Part shown: positions 7,536 through 15,646 of the stretch, piece by piece
How the letters are laid out: each line of letters opens with the position of its first letter
Position numbering within the stretch: position 1 is the stretch's first letter
Origin: Rosistilla carotiformis
Lineage (GTDB): Bacteria > Planctomycetota > Planctomycetia > Pirellulales > Pirellulaceae
Length of the DNA: 64,000 nt
Reading direction: 5' to 3'
Assembly: GCF_007753095.1 (NCBI RefSeq)
Contig: NZ_CP036348.1
Span: 7,169,411 to 7,233,410, forward strand
Notes under the pieces: model-generated
Databases searched by the model: none
The model's input: only the letters and a program-made list of their open reading frames with translations
Told to the model about the DNA's origin: nothing
Translations under genes and position numbers: made by a program

Positions 7536-8543
7536 CTAGCGACCGGAGCCTCCGTTTCGTCGCGACAACTGCTCACGCAGCTCAGCTTCGACTCGGTTCA
7601 ATTCCTTCTCGCTCATCGAACCCCAGCTCGCGGGCTCGGGCATGTCGAGCATCGAAGCGAGCAATTGCAGCCGCCCCAAAATCTTCCCTCGGGCAAGTCC
7701 CAAATCGCGCCCCTGCTGGATTCCTTGCTCGCGACCTTGCTCGATTCCGAGTTCGCGACCTAGCTCGATCCCTAGCTCGATCCCTAGCTCACGCCCCTGC
7801 TCGATGCCTCGCTCAAGCCCTTCGATCTGCGCAGCTTCCATCCGGGCTTGCTCATCGCGCCACATTTTCAGCCGCGCTTCGTACAGATCGAGTTCTTCAG
7901 GCGACTTTGATATCATGTCCAAAACTCCCAAGGCTTCGTGATAGACCGGATCATCAAGCAACTCCGCCAACGTCTCCATGTCCATCGATCCGGCGTTCTG
8001 CAACAGATACAACCATTTCTGCTCCGCTGCAAACGCGTTTACATCATTATGACACGCCTGCTGAAACTTGGGCAGTTCGAGCGTGTGAAATTCCAGATCG
8101 TTAATAAAAACCAAATCGCTCACCTGGTCGCTCCGCAAACGGAAACTCAAGTGGTAGCGTGGGTCCTCGCGAAACAACACTTTATCGAGCACACAGATGC
8201 TGATCGCCGGAGCAAGCCCTCGATACCCCTCTCCCTCGGACAGCTGGCGAACATAATTAAGACAGTTGTAGTACAGCAAGCGTTTGGGGAGTGCAAACGG
8301 AAGCGTCGTTTGCATTTCCACATTAAAACGACGCCCCTGGTCGTCGCAGGCCAAAACATCCAAGACGGCCAACTTATCCTCAGCACGCTGCTTGCCTTGG
8401 ATAGGATTGAGTATCTCCACCTGCTGGATCGGCACCTGTGGCTGCAAGATCGCATTGAGAAAGTGAATCGTGACCGCTGGATGTCCGGGATGCCCCAACA
8501 TCTGCTTAAATGCAAAATCGACTTTTGGATCGATCCTCAGCAT
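7536..8543 (-). CDS. Rpn-family PD-(D/E)XK nuclease / transposase-like protein
   Basis: 335 aa. The N-terminus (MLRIDPKVDFAFKQMLG) and the core (KLAVLDVLACDDQGRRFNVEMQ, about residues 57-78) match the Rpn / PD-(D/E)XK nuclease family transposase group, with the LDV...D...NVEMQ catalytic pattern present. Proteins of this group promote RecA-independent recombination and are often multicopy. Residues about 245-280 are a short-period repeat of G-[IL]-E-[LQ]-G-R-[ED]-L type, probably a charged helix or coiled coil, encoded by tandem DNA repeats at about 7711-7821. No terminal inverted repeats or target-site duplications were seen around the gene, so it is not annotated as an insertion sequence. 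Confidence 0.88.
   Translation of the reverse strand: MLRIDPKVDFAFKQMLGHPGHPAVTIHFLNAILQPQVPIQQVEILNPIQGKQRAEDKLAVLDVLACDDQGRRFNVEMQTTLPFALPKRLLYYNCLNYVRQLSEGEGYRGLAPAISICVLDKVLFREDPRYHLSFRLRSDQVSDLVFINDLEFHTLELPKFQQACHNDVNAFAAEQKWLYLLQNAGSMDMETLAELLDDPVYHEALGVLDMISKSPEELDLYEARLKMWRDEQARMEAAQIEGLERGIEQGRELGIELGIELGRELGIEQGREQGIQQGRDLGLARGKILGRLQLLASMLDMPEPASWGSMSEKELNRVEAELREQLSRRNGGSGR
7711..7821. repeat. Short tandem repeats inside the Rpn-family gene
   Basis: Imperfect units of the type GCTCGATCCCTA and GCTCGCGACCTT recur here and encode the Gly-Ile-Glu-Leu-Gly-Arg repeats of the C-terminal region. Units keep the reading frame, so copy change would lengthen or shorten the protein without breaking it. 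Confidence 0.7.
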
Positions 8544-8665
8544 GTCCGACGCCCACTACGCAACAACACACACGAACACTCGCCGCCACCAACCCAACAA
8601 TACGCACACCGGACCTAAACAACAACCGGCTCCCTCAGCCGGGAGCACCCTCCCCCGCAGACGCG

Positions 8666-9304
8666 ATGACAACCTACGCCAGCCAAACGACACAACGCCC
8701 TTCGCTGCTGGGAGCGATCCTTGCCGGCGGCCGTTCGTCGCGGATGGGCTCTTCCAAAGCGATGCTGCCGATGCCCACGGGCACCACGCTGCTGGAACAT
8801 GTCGCCACCTGCCTGAATCCCTACTGCCGAACGATCGTCGTCTCGGTCGCCCCATTGCAACAGCTGACGACATCGCTCCCAACCGTTCCCGACACCGACG
8901 CCCACCAAGGTCCAGCCAGCGGAATCGTCAGCGTTCTACAACTGGCGAATCGCCAGGGATTTGCCGCCGCCATGATCGTGTCAGTCGACCTGCCCGCGCT
9001 CACCTCCACCGACCTTGCTCCTTTGATCACAGCCTGGAACGAGGTTCCCGACCGAATCACCGCAGCGACCGTCGACGGCAAGTTCCCCGAACCCCTCGTC
9101 GCGATCTATCCCGCGACTTACCTTGAACAGTTGACAGCTGTCGCTTGCGGAGCCGACCGCAGCATCATGCGTTGGCTGCGTCGCACACCACACCAAACGA
9201 TTACGATCCGCCGCGAAGCGATCCAAGACGTCGACACCCCTGAACAATGGAACGCCTACCATGATCGAGAAGTCAGAAAAAACGCCCGACCAAGCGATCG
9301 CTGA
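8666..9304 (+). CDS. mobA: Molybdenum cofactor guanylyltransferase (MobA-like)
   Basis: 212 aa from the ATG at 8666. The nucleotidyltransferase signature LLGAILAGGRSSRMGSSKAML lies near the N-terminus (split, residues about 13-33), with the DLPAL metal-binding strand near residue 113 and FPEPLVAIYP near residue 137. MobA attaches GMP to molybdopterin in the cytoplasm to make the guanine dinucleotide cofactor. The open frame runs 52 codons upstream, but that stretch is Thr/Pro/Asn-rich without family character, so the ATG just before the nucleotide-binding strand is chosen. The 3' end overlaps moeA by 44 nt, indicating translational coupling within one pathway. Confidence 0.88.
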   Translation: MTTYASQTTQRPSLLGAILAGGRSSRMGSSKAMLPMPTGTTLLEHVATCLNPYCRTIVVSVAPLQQLTTSLPTVPDTDAHQGPASGIVSVLQLANRQGFAAAMIVSVDLPALTSTDLAPLITAWNEVPDRITAATVDGKFPEPLVAIYPATYLEQLTAVACGADRSIMRWLRRTPHQTITIRREAIQDVDTPEQWNAYHDREVRKNARPSDR

Positions 9305-10466
9305 ACTCGCCGGGCGGATCGCCCCGGTCGCCAGTGAAACGATCTCGCTGGCAAACGCAGCGGGGCGAATCCTCAGCCAACCGATTCACGCCGATCGCGA
9401 TAGCCCAGCCGCCGATGTATCGGCGATGGACGGCTACGCAATCCGACTGAACGACCTCGGCCGCGACGAACCGCTCCCCGTCTCGGGAGAGAGTGCCCCC
9501 GGACACCCCACACCAGACGTTCAACCGGGACACGCGATGCGAATATTTACCGGTGGGATCGTGCCACAAGATTACGACTTGGTGGTCAAACGCGAGGAGA
9601 CGCAAGAGTCACCCGATTCGATCCGCTTGCTTCCCGCGACCGCCAACTGTCGCAAGGGTGAAAACATTCGACGGCAAGGTGAAAACGCCAGCCAGGGTTC
9701 GGCAATCTTACAGGCCGGAACGACGCTGCACGCCGGCGCGATCGCAGCGGCGGCGAACTTTGGCGCCAGCGAAGTCCATGTCTCCCGCGTCTTAAAGATC
9801 ACGATCCTTGTCACCGGCGATGAACTGCACGACGTCAGTGAATCGGTCCAACCGTGGCAGCTGCGCGATTCGAACGGCCCCACACTGAACGCTTTGCTCT
9901 CGGGAAAGAACTGGTTGCACGTACGGTGCGTCGACCGTGTCGTCGACAATCAACAAGGTCTTGCCGAACGATTGGCCGCGGCCATCGAAGACTCCGACGC
10001 CGTGATCTTGACCGGCGGCGTCTCGATGGGGGACTACGATTTTGTCCCCGACGCGATCAAACAAAACGGCGGGGAGATCAACTTCCATCGACTGCCAATT
10101 CGCCCGGGAAAGCCGATCTTGGGAGCGGTCACCGCAGCGGGAAAACCGATCATTGGACTGCCTGGCAATCCGGTCAGTGCAGCGGTTGGATGCCGCCGAT
10201 TTGTCCTTCCGCTACTCAGCCGCCAAGCTGGCAAACGCGACTGGCTCCCCAGCGCGCCACGGGTGATGTTGGACGATCCCGGCTCACGGACCCTGCCGCT
10301 GCATTGGTTCCGCCTGGTTCAGATCAACGACCAGGGACGCGCCCATCTCGTTCCCTCCAAAGGCTCCGGCGATCTGGTTTCGATGGCGGCCAGCGATGGC
10401 TTCACCGAACAGCCACCCAACTCAACCGGCTCCGGGCCCTGGCCATACTGGCGTTGGCACGAATAA
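9261..10466 (+). CDS. moeA: Molybdopterin molybdenumtransferase MoeA
   Basis: 401 aa. Hallmarks are SAMDGYAIR near residue 54 (written from VSAMDGYAIRLND), the LTGGVSMGDYDFVPDA MogA-like motif near residue 250 and GLPGNPVSAAV near residue 300. MoeA inserts molybdate into adenylylated molybdopterin. The start ATG at 9261 lies inside mobA, overlapping its last 44 nt. Domain order (linker, MPT-binding MogA-like domain, C-terminal beta-barrel) and length are typical. With mobA it forms a two-gene cofactor unit; the other moa genes are not in the window. Confidence 0.93.
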   Translation: MIEKSEKTPDQAIAELAGRIAPVASETISLANAAGRILSQPIHADRDSPAADVSAMDGYAIRLNDLGRDEPLPVSGESAPGHPTPDVQPGHAMRIFTGGIVPQDYDLVVKREETQESPDSIRLLPATANCRKGENIRRQGENASQGSAILQAGTTLHAGAIAAAANFGASEVHVSRVLKITILVTGDELHDVSESVQPWQLRDSNGPTLNALLSGKNWLHVRCVDRVVDNQQGLAERLAAAIEDSDAVILTGGVSMGDYDFVPDAIKQNGGEINFHRLPIRPGKPILGAVTAAGKPIIGLPGNPVSAAVGCRRFVLPLLSRQAGKRDWLPSAPRVMLDDPGSRTLPLHWFRLVQINDQGRAHLVPSKGSGDLVSMAASDGFTEQPPNSTGSGPWPYWRWHE

Positions 10467-10531
10467 GGCGGGCACCCACCGCATCTGTCGGGAGAACGCT
10501 GCGCCGCGGAAAGGCTGCGACCACGCAAGGA

Positions 10532-11443
10532 TCAGTCGTCCGGTTCGACATGCACCAGGACATCGCGAACACGGGGAAAGTTGCGTAGCAATTCATCTTT
10601 CACCAGATGTCCGATCCGATGCCCTTCGCCGACCGTCAGCTGCGCATCGACCTCGACGTGGATGTCGACAAAAAACTCCAAGCCACTTTTGCGGACCCGC
10701 AGCTTTTCAATTCGCGTGACTTCGCCGATCTGTTCGGCGCGCAGACGGATCGCATCGGTAAGTTCTGGATCAGCTTGCTGGTCCATCAACTCGAGCGCCG
10801 TCTGCCAGAACAACCGCACTCCGATCCCGATCAACAGCGCACAAACCAGGATCGCCGCGATGGGATCGGCAAACCGGCCCAGCGGTCCCAGGTAGGGAGC
10901 CGCAAAGAGGGCGACGGCGATCGCCCCGCTGCAAATCGCATCGCTGCGATGATCCCACGCCGCAGCTTGCAGCGATCGCGAATCGATCCGGCTGCTGACT
11001 CGCCGCGTCTGCCAATAGATCGCCTCTTTCAAAACCGCACACAACGCCGCGATGATCGCTGCGGTCTGCGGGGGCACCGACACGACCTGGCGCAGATGGC
11101 GAATGTTTTCGATCGCCAACATGCCTGCCGAAAACGCGATCAAGATCGCAATGCTCAGCGCCCCAATCGACTCCGCTTTGGTGTGCCCATAGGGATGATC
11201 ATCGTCTTCATCCTGCTGGGCCATCCAGAGCGCACCGTGAACGGCCAATGAGCTAGCGACATCGCCGACCGAATTGATCGCATCGGCAAACAGTGCCGCC
11301 GAACCGGTGATCGCCCCACCGACCAACTTCAAAACCACCAAAAAGATGTTGACGCCCAACCCCAACGAAGCGGTCCGCGAGGCTTCGCGATAGACACCCT
11401 CGCGTTGGATGATCGATGCTTTGGGACGAGCCTGACGATTCAA
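10532..11443 (-). CDS. Cation diffusion facilitator (CDF) family metal exporter
   Basis: 303 aa. The inner-membrane CDF layout is clear: hydrophobic helices from about residue 28, metal-site motifs FADAINSVGD in helix 2 and WDHRSDAICS in helix 5, and the HPYGHTKAE loop typical of the family. The C-terminal cytoplasmic domain (VTRIEKLRVRKSG..., HIEVDAQLTVGEGHRIG as separate parts of about residues 235-290) is the ferredoxin-like metal-sensing domain. Such proteins exchange Zn, Fe, Co or Mn for protons; the metal is not deducible here. The start is TTG at 11443, since no suitable ATG exists ahead of helix 1. It converges on moeA. Confidence 0.92.
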   Translation of the reverse strand: MNRQARPKASIIQREGVYREASRTASLGLGVNIFLVVLKLVGGAITGSAALFADAINSVGDVASSLAVHGALWMAQQDEDDDHPYGHTKAESIGALSIAILIAFSAGMLAIENIRHLRQVVSVPPQTAAIIAALCAVLKEAIYWQTRRVSSRIDSRSLQAAAWDHRSDAICSGAIAVALFAAPYLGPLGRFADPIAAILVCALLIGIGVRLFWQTALELMDQQADPELTDAIRLRAEQIGEVTRIEKLRVRKSGLEFFVDIHVEVDAQLTVGEGHRIGHLVKDELLRNFPRVRDVLVHVEPDD

Positions 11444-11685
11444 TGGAATGCTCTGCCTGAGTCCAACGCGGGCGACAACGGTTGATTAGGGCGCACGCCG
11501 CCATCGCGTTTGCACGATACCCTAGCAGCCCACAAGGGCAGCGTTACAATAAGCGATGCAATGTATCGACGCCAGTTCCTTGCAAGTTACCCGATGTACA
11601 AGCCGTCTCCATCCTCCGTCGGAGACGTCCCGCTGGTGTTGGCAACTCGAATGACGCCCACCCTACCTGGCCTCGTTACCAAACC

Positions 11686-12804
11686 ATGACTGACAACATC
11701 GCATCCACTCCGTTGACCTCATGGCACCGCGCCGCCGGCGCGACGATGAGCCCCTTTGCCGGGTTCGACATGCCAATCCATTACGGGTCGATCGTCGCCG
11801 AACACCACGCCTGCCGCAACGCGGCGACGCTGTTCGACGTCTCGCACATGGGACGCATCCGCTTCGACGGCGACCGCTCCGCCGAACTGCTCGATCGCCT
11901 GCTGACCCGCCGCGTCAGCGACCTCGCCCCCGGCGGCATCCGGTACAGTCTGATGTGCAACGAAGAGGGTGGAATCCTCGACGATGTGTTGGTCTACCAC
12001 ATCGAAAAACCTTCCGGCGGCCGCTTCCACATGCTCGTCGTCAACGCGTCGAACCGCCAGAAAATCATCGAGTGGCTGACGCCGCGGATGGCCGATTACC
12101 CCGACGTGATTTGCACCGACCGCACCGAACTGACATCGATGATCGCGCTGCAGGGCCCGCTGGCCATGGCGACGGTCGAAGGTCTGTTCAAACACCCCGC
12201 CGACAAGCTGGGATATTACCACAGCTACGTAACCGAACAGTTCAACAAGCCGGTGATCGTCAGCCGCACCGGCTACACCGGCGAAGACGGTTTGGAATTG
12301 ATCACCCGCGCTGACGAAGCGGGTCGAATCTGGGAAAACCTGATGCTCGCCGGTCGCAAGCATGGCATCCAAGCCGCCGGGCTGGGATGCCGCGACACGC
12401 TGCGATTGGAAGCCGCGATGCCGCTGTACGGACACGAACTGAGCGAATCGATCGACCCGATTTCCGCCGGACTTGGATTCGCGTGCAATTTCAAGGACCG
12501 CACCTTTATCGGTTCCGAAGCGTTGGTCAAAATCAAAGCCGACCAACCGCAAAGCGTCCGCGTAGGGATTCGCGTCGAAGGAGTCCGGCCGGCCCGCGAA
12601 GGCTGCCAAATCCTCGACGCCAACGATCAAAACATCGGCGCGATCACCAGCGGCACCGTCTCGCCGACGCTGCAATATCCGATCGCGATGGGTTACGTCG
12701 CGGCAGAGCATTCGCAGATCGGATCGCCGCTAACGATCGACATCCGTGGCAAGCGAGCCGCGGCCAACGTCGTCCCCTTACCGTTCTACAAACGAAACCG
12801 TTGA
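11686..12804 (+). CDS. gcvT: Glycine cleavage system T protein (aminomethyltransferase)
   Basis: 372 aa from the ATG at 11686 (TPLTSWHRAAGATMSPFAGFDMP, in two blocks near the N-terminus). Family marks include FDVSHMGRI, LQGPLA and SRTGYTGEDGLEL near residue 190, and a C-terminal barrel ending VPLPFYKR. GcvT takes the aminomethyl group from the lipoyl arm of GcvH, releasing ammonia and forming methylene-tetrahydrofolate. The frame is open a further 68 codons upstream, but that part lacks family similarity. gcvH follows after 40 bp. No glycine-riboswitch consensus was recognised in the 240 bp upstream, although a short hairpin GTCTCC/GGAGAC is present near 11610-11630. Confidence 0.95.
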   Translation: MTDNIASTPLTSWHRAAGATMSPFAGFDMPIHYGSIVAEHHACRNAATLFDVSHMGRIRFDGDRSAELLDRLLTRRVSDLAPGGIRYSLMCNEEGGILDDVLVYHIEKPSGGRFHMLVVNASNRQKIIEWLTPRMADYPDVICTDRTELTSMIALQGPLAMATVEGLFKHPADKLGYYHSYVTEQFNKPVIVSRTGYTGEDGLELITRADEAGRIWENLMLAGRKHGIQAAGLGCRDTLRLEAAMPLYGHELSESIDPISAGLGFACNFKDRTFIGSEALVKIKADQPQSVRVGIRVEGVRPAREGCQILDANDQNIGAITSGTVSPTLQYPIAMGYVAAEHSQIGSPLTIDIRGKRAAANVVPLPFYKRNR

Positions 12805-12844
12805 TCAACGTCGCTGCTTTGGCCTGAAACTGGGATATCAAAAG

Positions 12845-13228
12845 ATGAATCAAGAAGAATTGCTGTACGCGGAAACTCACGAATGGGTGCACGTTGAATC
12901 GGGCGTCGCCACGATCGGGATCACCGCCTTTGCCGCCGAACAATTGACCGACCTGGTCTACATGGAACTGCCCGAAGTGGGCCGCCAGTTGAACGTGGGC
13001 GAAGAATTTGGCGAAGTCGAATCGGTCAAAGCGGTCAGCCCGCTGTACAGCCCTGTCGCCGGCGAAGTGATCGAGGCCAACACCGAACTGCCGGGCAAGC
13101 TGGATCTGCTGGGAAGCGATGCTTTTGGTTCCGGTTGGATGATCAAAGTCCGCATCAGCGGCGAACCCGACGCGTCGAAGCTGTTGAGCCACGAGGCCTA
13201 CCAGAAGCAGTGCGCCGAAGGCAACTGA
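12845..13228 (+). CDS. gcvH: Glycine cleavage system H protein
   Basis: 127 aa. It has the H-protein start (LLYAETHEWVHVESGVATIG), and the lipoylation site lies in EVESVKAVSPLYSP with Lys62. The fold is the usual lipoyl hybrid barrel. GcvH shuttles the methylamine group between the P, T and L proteins. It sits between gcvT and a lipoate-attachment enzyme gene, so the carrier and the enzyme likely to load it are co-transcribed. Confidence 0.96.
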   Translation: MNQEELLYAETHEWVHVESGVATIGITAFAAEQLTDLVYMELPEVGRQLNVGEEFGEVESVKAVSPLYSPVAGEVIEANTELPGKLDLLGSDAFGSGWMIKVRISGEPDASKLLSHEAYQKQCAEGN

Positions 13229-13253
13229 TCCACAGCCGAAGTAAAGGACGCTC

Positions 13254-14006
13254 ATGGACGCTCGCTTGATCCGACACATCGACGATCCGTTTGACGGCGC
13301 GATGAACATGGCGATCGATCAAGCGCTCGCCGAATCGGTCGACCAGGGAGCCGCAGCCTGCCTGCGGCTTTACCGCTGGAAATCGCCGACGCTCAGCCTG
13401 GGATATTTCCAGCAGTACGACGATCGCCAACAGCACACCTGGAGCGCCGACCTGCCCGTCGTCCGCCGCAGTTCCGGTGGCGGAGCGATCGTACACGACG
13501 CCGAACTCACCTACAGCCTTAGCATCGCAACGCCCAAATCGCGGCACGGTGCGGATCTGACGATCTACGCAACTGTCCACAACGCGATCATGGAGACGAT
13601 CTCGGCGGTCGCGATGCAAACCGCCCGCCGGTTTGCCGACAGCGGCTGGAAGCCTTTGGCCGACGACGACGCCTTTTTATGCTTCGAGCGTCGGACCGAC
13701 GAAGACCTCGTCGTCTCGGGCTACAAGATCGCCGGCAGCGCCCAACGACGCGTCGGCCGAGCGATCCTGCAACATGGCAGCATCCTGCTTCAGACCAGTC
13801 CCGCGGCTCCAATGCTACCCGGACTGCAATGCGTTTCGGGAAAGCCGTGCGATCCGGCACAGTTTGCCGCTCACTTGACAACAACGCTCACACACGCGTT
13901 GGACACGCAACTCTCCCCCACCCAACTATCCGACGCCGAAACCGCGCGTGCCCACGACATAGTCAATGCGCGATTCGGCTCCCCTGCGTGGACAAACCGC
14001 CGCTAA
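13254..14006 (+). CDS. LipM/LplA-type octanoyl- or lipoyl-protein transferase
   Basis: 250 aa of the biotin/lipoate protein ligase fold. Motifs are VVRRSSGGGAIVHDAELTYSL (residues about 69-89, here joined across the RRSSGGGA signature), GYKIAGSAQRR near residues 156-166 and QHGSILL. A cysteine at residue 143 (FLCFERRTDEDLV) lies where the LipM octanoyltransferases carry their catalytic Cys ahead of the conserved Lys158, favouring LipM (octanoyl transfer from ACP to GcvH) over an ATP-dependent LplA ligase. It follows gcvH by 25 bp with AAAGGA before the ATG. The distinction between LipM, LplA and LipL is by motif only. Confidence 0.82.
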   Translation: MDARLIRHIDDPFDGAMNMAIDQALAESVDQGAAACLRLYRWKSPTLSLGYFQQYDDRQQHTWSADLPVVRRSSGGGAIVHDAELTYSLSIATPKSRHGADLTIYATVHNAIMETISAVAMQTARRFADSGWKPLADDDAFLCFERRTDEDLVVSGYKIAGSAQRRVGRAILQHGSILLQTSPAAPMLPGLQCVSGKPCDPAQFAAHLTTTLTHALDTQLSPTQLSDAETARAHDIVNARFGSPAWTNRR

Positions 14007-14426
14007 CCCAGGCTGTGATGGAAGAAAAGCGATTCCCCCATCCACTCGATACGAAAATTCCCTTTCCGACGATGTGGCCCGATCATCACATTTTGGTACA
14101 ATTCCTGCGTACAGATATTTTAGCAAGCATCCACTTTAGGTACGTTATCCGCCATTACGGACTCCCAACGACGCGGTTCAAGCCTTTTCTTTTGCGCCGC
14201 ACCATTTTTTCGTGGTAGCACCGAGCGGAATTCATGCGTCCTGACTATGCTTCACCATGGGCCTTCCTTTTTATTTCGCCCGAACGGCCCAAATATTGAC
14301 TCCCTTTTATAATTTATTTTCGATCCGCCGATAATTCTTTTTATGCCCATCGATTCCCACCAGCTGCTGAGTAGTCCACGTAGAAAAATCAAAAGCCAAA
14401 CTGTCGTTTAAGAAACTAGGTGCAAG
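14007..14426. other. AT-richer intergenic region
   Basis: A 420-bp gap, clearly more AT-rich than the coding DNA around it. It contains a TATAAT hexamer at 14308-14313 and a TTGACT at 14297-14302, but these overlap too closely to be a -35/-10 pair. No gene, tRNA or repeat was recognised. It probably holds the promoter of the FHA gene. Confidence 0.5.
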
Positions 14427-15113
14427 ATGCAGGTAAAACTGAAAGTTCTCTCGGGAAGCCACGCTGGTCGTGAGATATCGGTGAGCCAAGAGAAGTTTTT
14501 GATCGGTCGAAACGACCAATGCCAGCTTCGCCCAAAGAGCGAATCGGTTAGCCGTAAACACTGCATTCTTGTGCAACGTGACGGAAAACTTCTGATTCAA
14601 GACTTGAAAAGCCGCAACGGAACGTTTGTTAACGGGAACCGCTTGCCACCGGATCGCGCCAAGGCGCTGAAGCCTGGCGACGCGCTGACCGTCGGCAAAC
14701 TGGAATTTGAAGTGCTTGTTGAGTATGGCTTGGGAGGCCCAAAGAAGCCCCAGGTTGTCGACGTCAAAGATGCGGCTCAGCGAACCGTGAACGCAACGGA
14801 CGACAGCAAGTTCGAAGAAGTTGATATCAATTCTTGGCTCGACGAGGCGGACAACATCGAACGGGTCCGTAAACTGGGCGAACCCGAAACCCGGCAGATG
14901 AGCATCGACGCTTCGAAAACCATCCAAAGCGATGAAGATCTCAGTGGCGAGCTATCCGTCGGCGACGGGGACTCCAAAGAGGATTCGGGCAAACGCAAGC
15001 CACCTGAGAAGAAGCCACCACAGAAGCTCCCCTCTAACTTGAAAAAGCAGATGTCCGAAAACTCCCGCGATGCGGCGGGAGAGGCGCTGAAAAAGTTCTT
15101 CAGCGGACGGTAG
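14427..15113 (+). CDS. FHA-domain protein
   Basis: 228 aa. Residues about 1-98 are a forkhead-associated domain with its signature residues: the strand IGRNDQCQL, SVSRKHC and LKSRNGTFVNG (GR, S..H, NG). FHA domains bind phosphothreonine peptides, so the protein is likely a target or adaptor of Ser/Thr kinases in the cytoplasm. The rest is low-complexity and charged, with Asp/Ser-rich and Lys/Pro-rich stretches (GKRKPPEKKPPQK), probably disordered, ending in a short helix EALKKFFSG. No kinase gene is adjacent. No strong ribosome-binding site precedes the ATG, but the domain begins immediately, so the start is secure. Confidence 0.88.
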   Translation: MQVKLKVLSGSHAGREISVSQEKFLIGRNDQCQLRPKSESVSRKHCILVQRDGKLLIQDLKSRNGTFVNGNRLPPDRAKALKPGDALTVGKLEFEVLVEYGLGGPKKPQVVDVKDAAQRTVNATDDSKFEEVDINSWLDEADNIERVRKLGEPETRQMSIDASKTIQSDEDLSGELSVGDGDSKEDSGKRKPPEKKPPQKLPSNLKKQMSENSRDAAGEALKKFFSGR

Positions 15114-15646
15114 ACGCAATTGATTCGGTTGAGACCTGGTGATCAACGGAAAAACGCTTCGTTGAGCCGCCAGGGAGCAGGACAAGCCAGCTTCGCTCGG
15201 GCAGGCCACTGAGTGGTTTCAGCTGCTGCGTTGCGTTAGTGCGATCACGAGAACAACCAACATCGCTATCCGAATCGCACCGAAACAAGAAGCAAAAGCC
15301 GAATCCCCCGACCACGCCGACAGCAGCTCAATCGCTGTTACCATAAACAACAGGGGGCCAGTCACAGCGATCGTGCCGGTCAGTCGTGACATCTGCATTG
15401 CAGTTGGTTCCTAGTTCGCGGATTGATTTGACTGGGTCCGAAGCCCCCCGAACAATACAGCGTATGCTGGTAGGGCTACCCTTCTTAAGATCGGTTGCAC
15501 CCAAGACAGAGATGCGACCGACAGTAAGCAGAGCCTCAACCATTGCTTTTCTCGTGACGCTCGGCAGCATGGGGCTTCAGTGTACTGAAAATCCGGCAAA
15601 TCTGCCCAACCGTATCGAACGATTTATTTGGAGAACCTCCCGCTCG
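15114..15646. other. Intergenic region upstream of the secreted esterase gene
   Basis: 533 bp if the downstream gene is started at 15647. The reverse strand holds one small open frame with hydrophobic segments (15219-15392, listed separately). The plus frame is open from 15386 into the esterase gene, but the extra 87 codons have no family character and precede a good signal peptide. No terminator or other RNA gene was recognised. Confidence 0.5.
15219..15392 (-). CDS. Possible small membrane protein
   Basis: 57 aa from the ATG at 15392 (59 aa from an in-frame ATG at 15398). It begins MSRLTGTIAVTGPLLFMV and has a second hydrophobic stretch IAMLVVLVIALTQRSS at its end, so it would be a one- or two-helix membrane peptide. 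An AGGA lies about 10 nt before the upstream ATG. There is no family match that I recognise, and codon use is only moderately like that of the neighbours. It may be a chance frame in an otherwise long intergenic region. Confidence 0.3.
   Translation of the reverse strand: MSRLTGTIAVTGPLLFMVTAIELLSAWSGDSAFASCFGAIRIAMLVVLVIALTQRSS

Noticed and set aside
7536-8543. Insertion sequence around the Rpn-family gene
   Set aside because: No terminal inverted repeats or target-site duplications were seen; the family occurs as stand-alone genes.
11464-11685. Glycine riboswitch before gcvT
   Set aside because: The expected conserved core and tandem aptamer layout were not found; only a short 6-bp hairpin is present.
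14297-14313. Sigma-70 promoter TTGACT plus TATAAT
   Set aside because: The two hexamers are separated by only about 5 bp, so they cannot be a functional pair.
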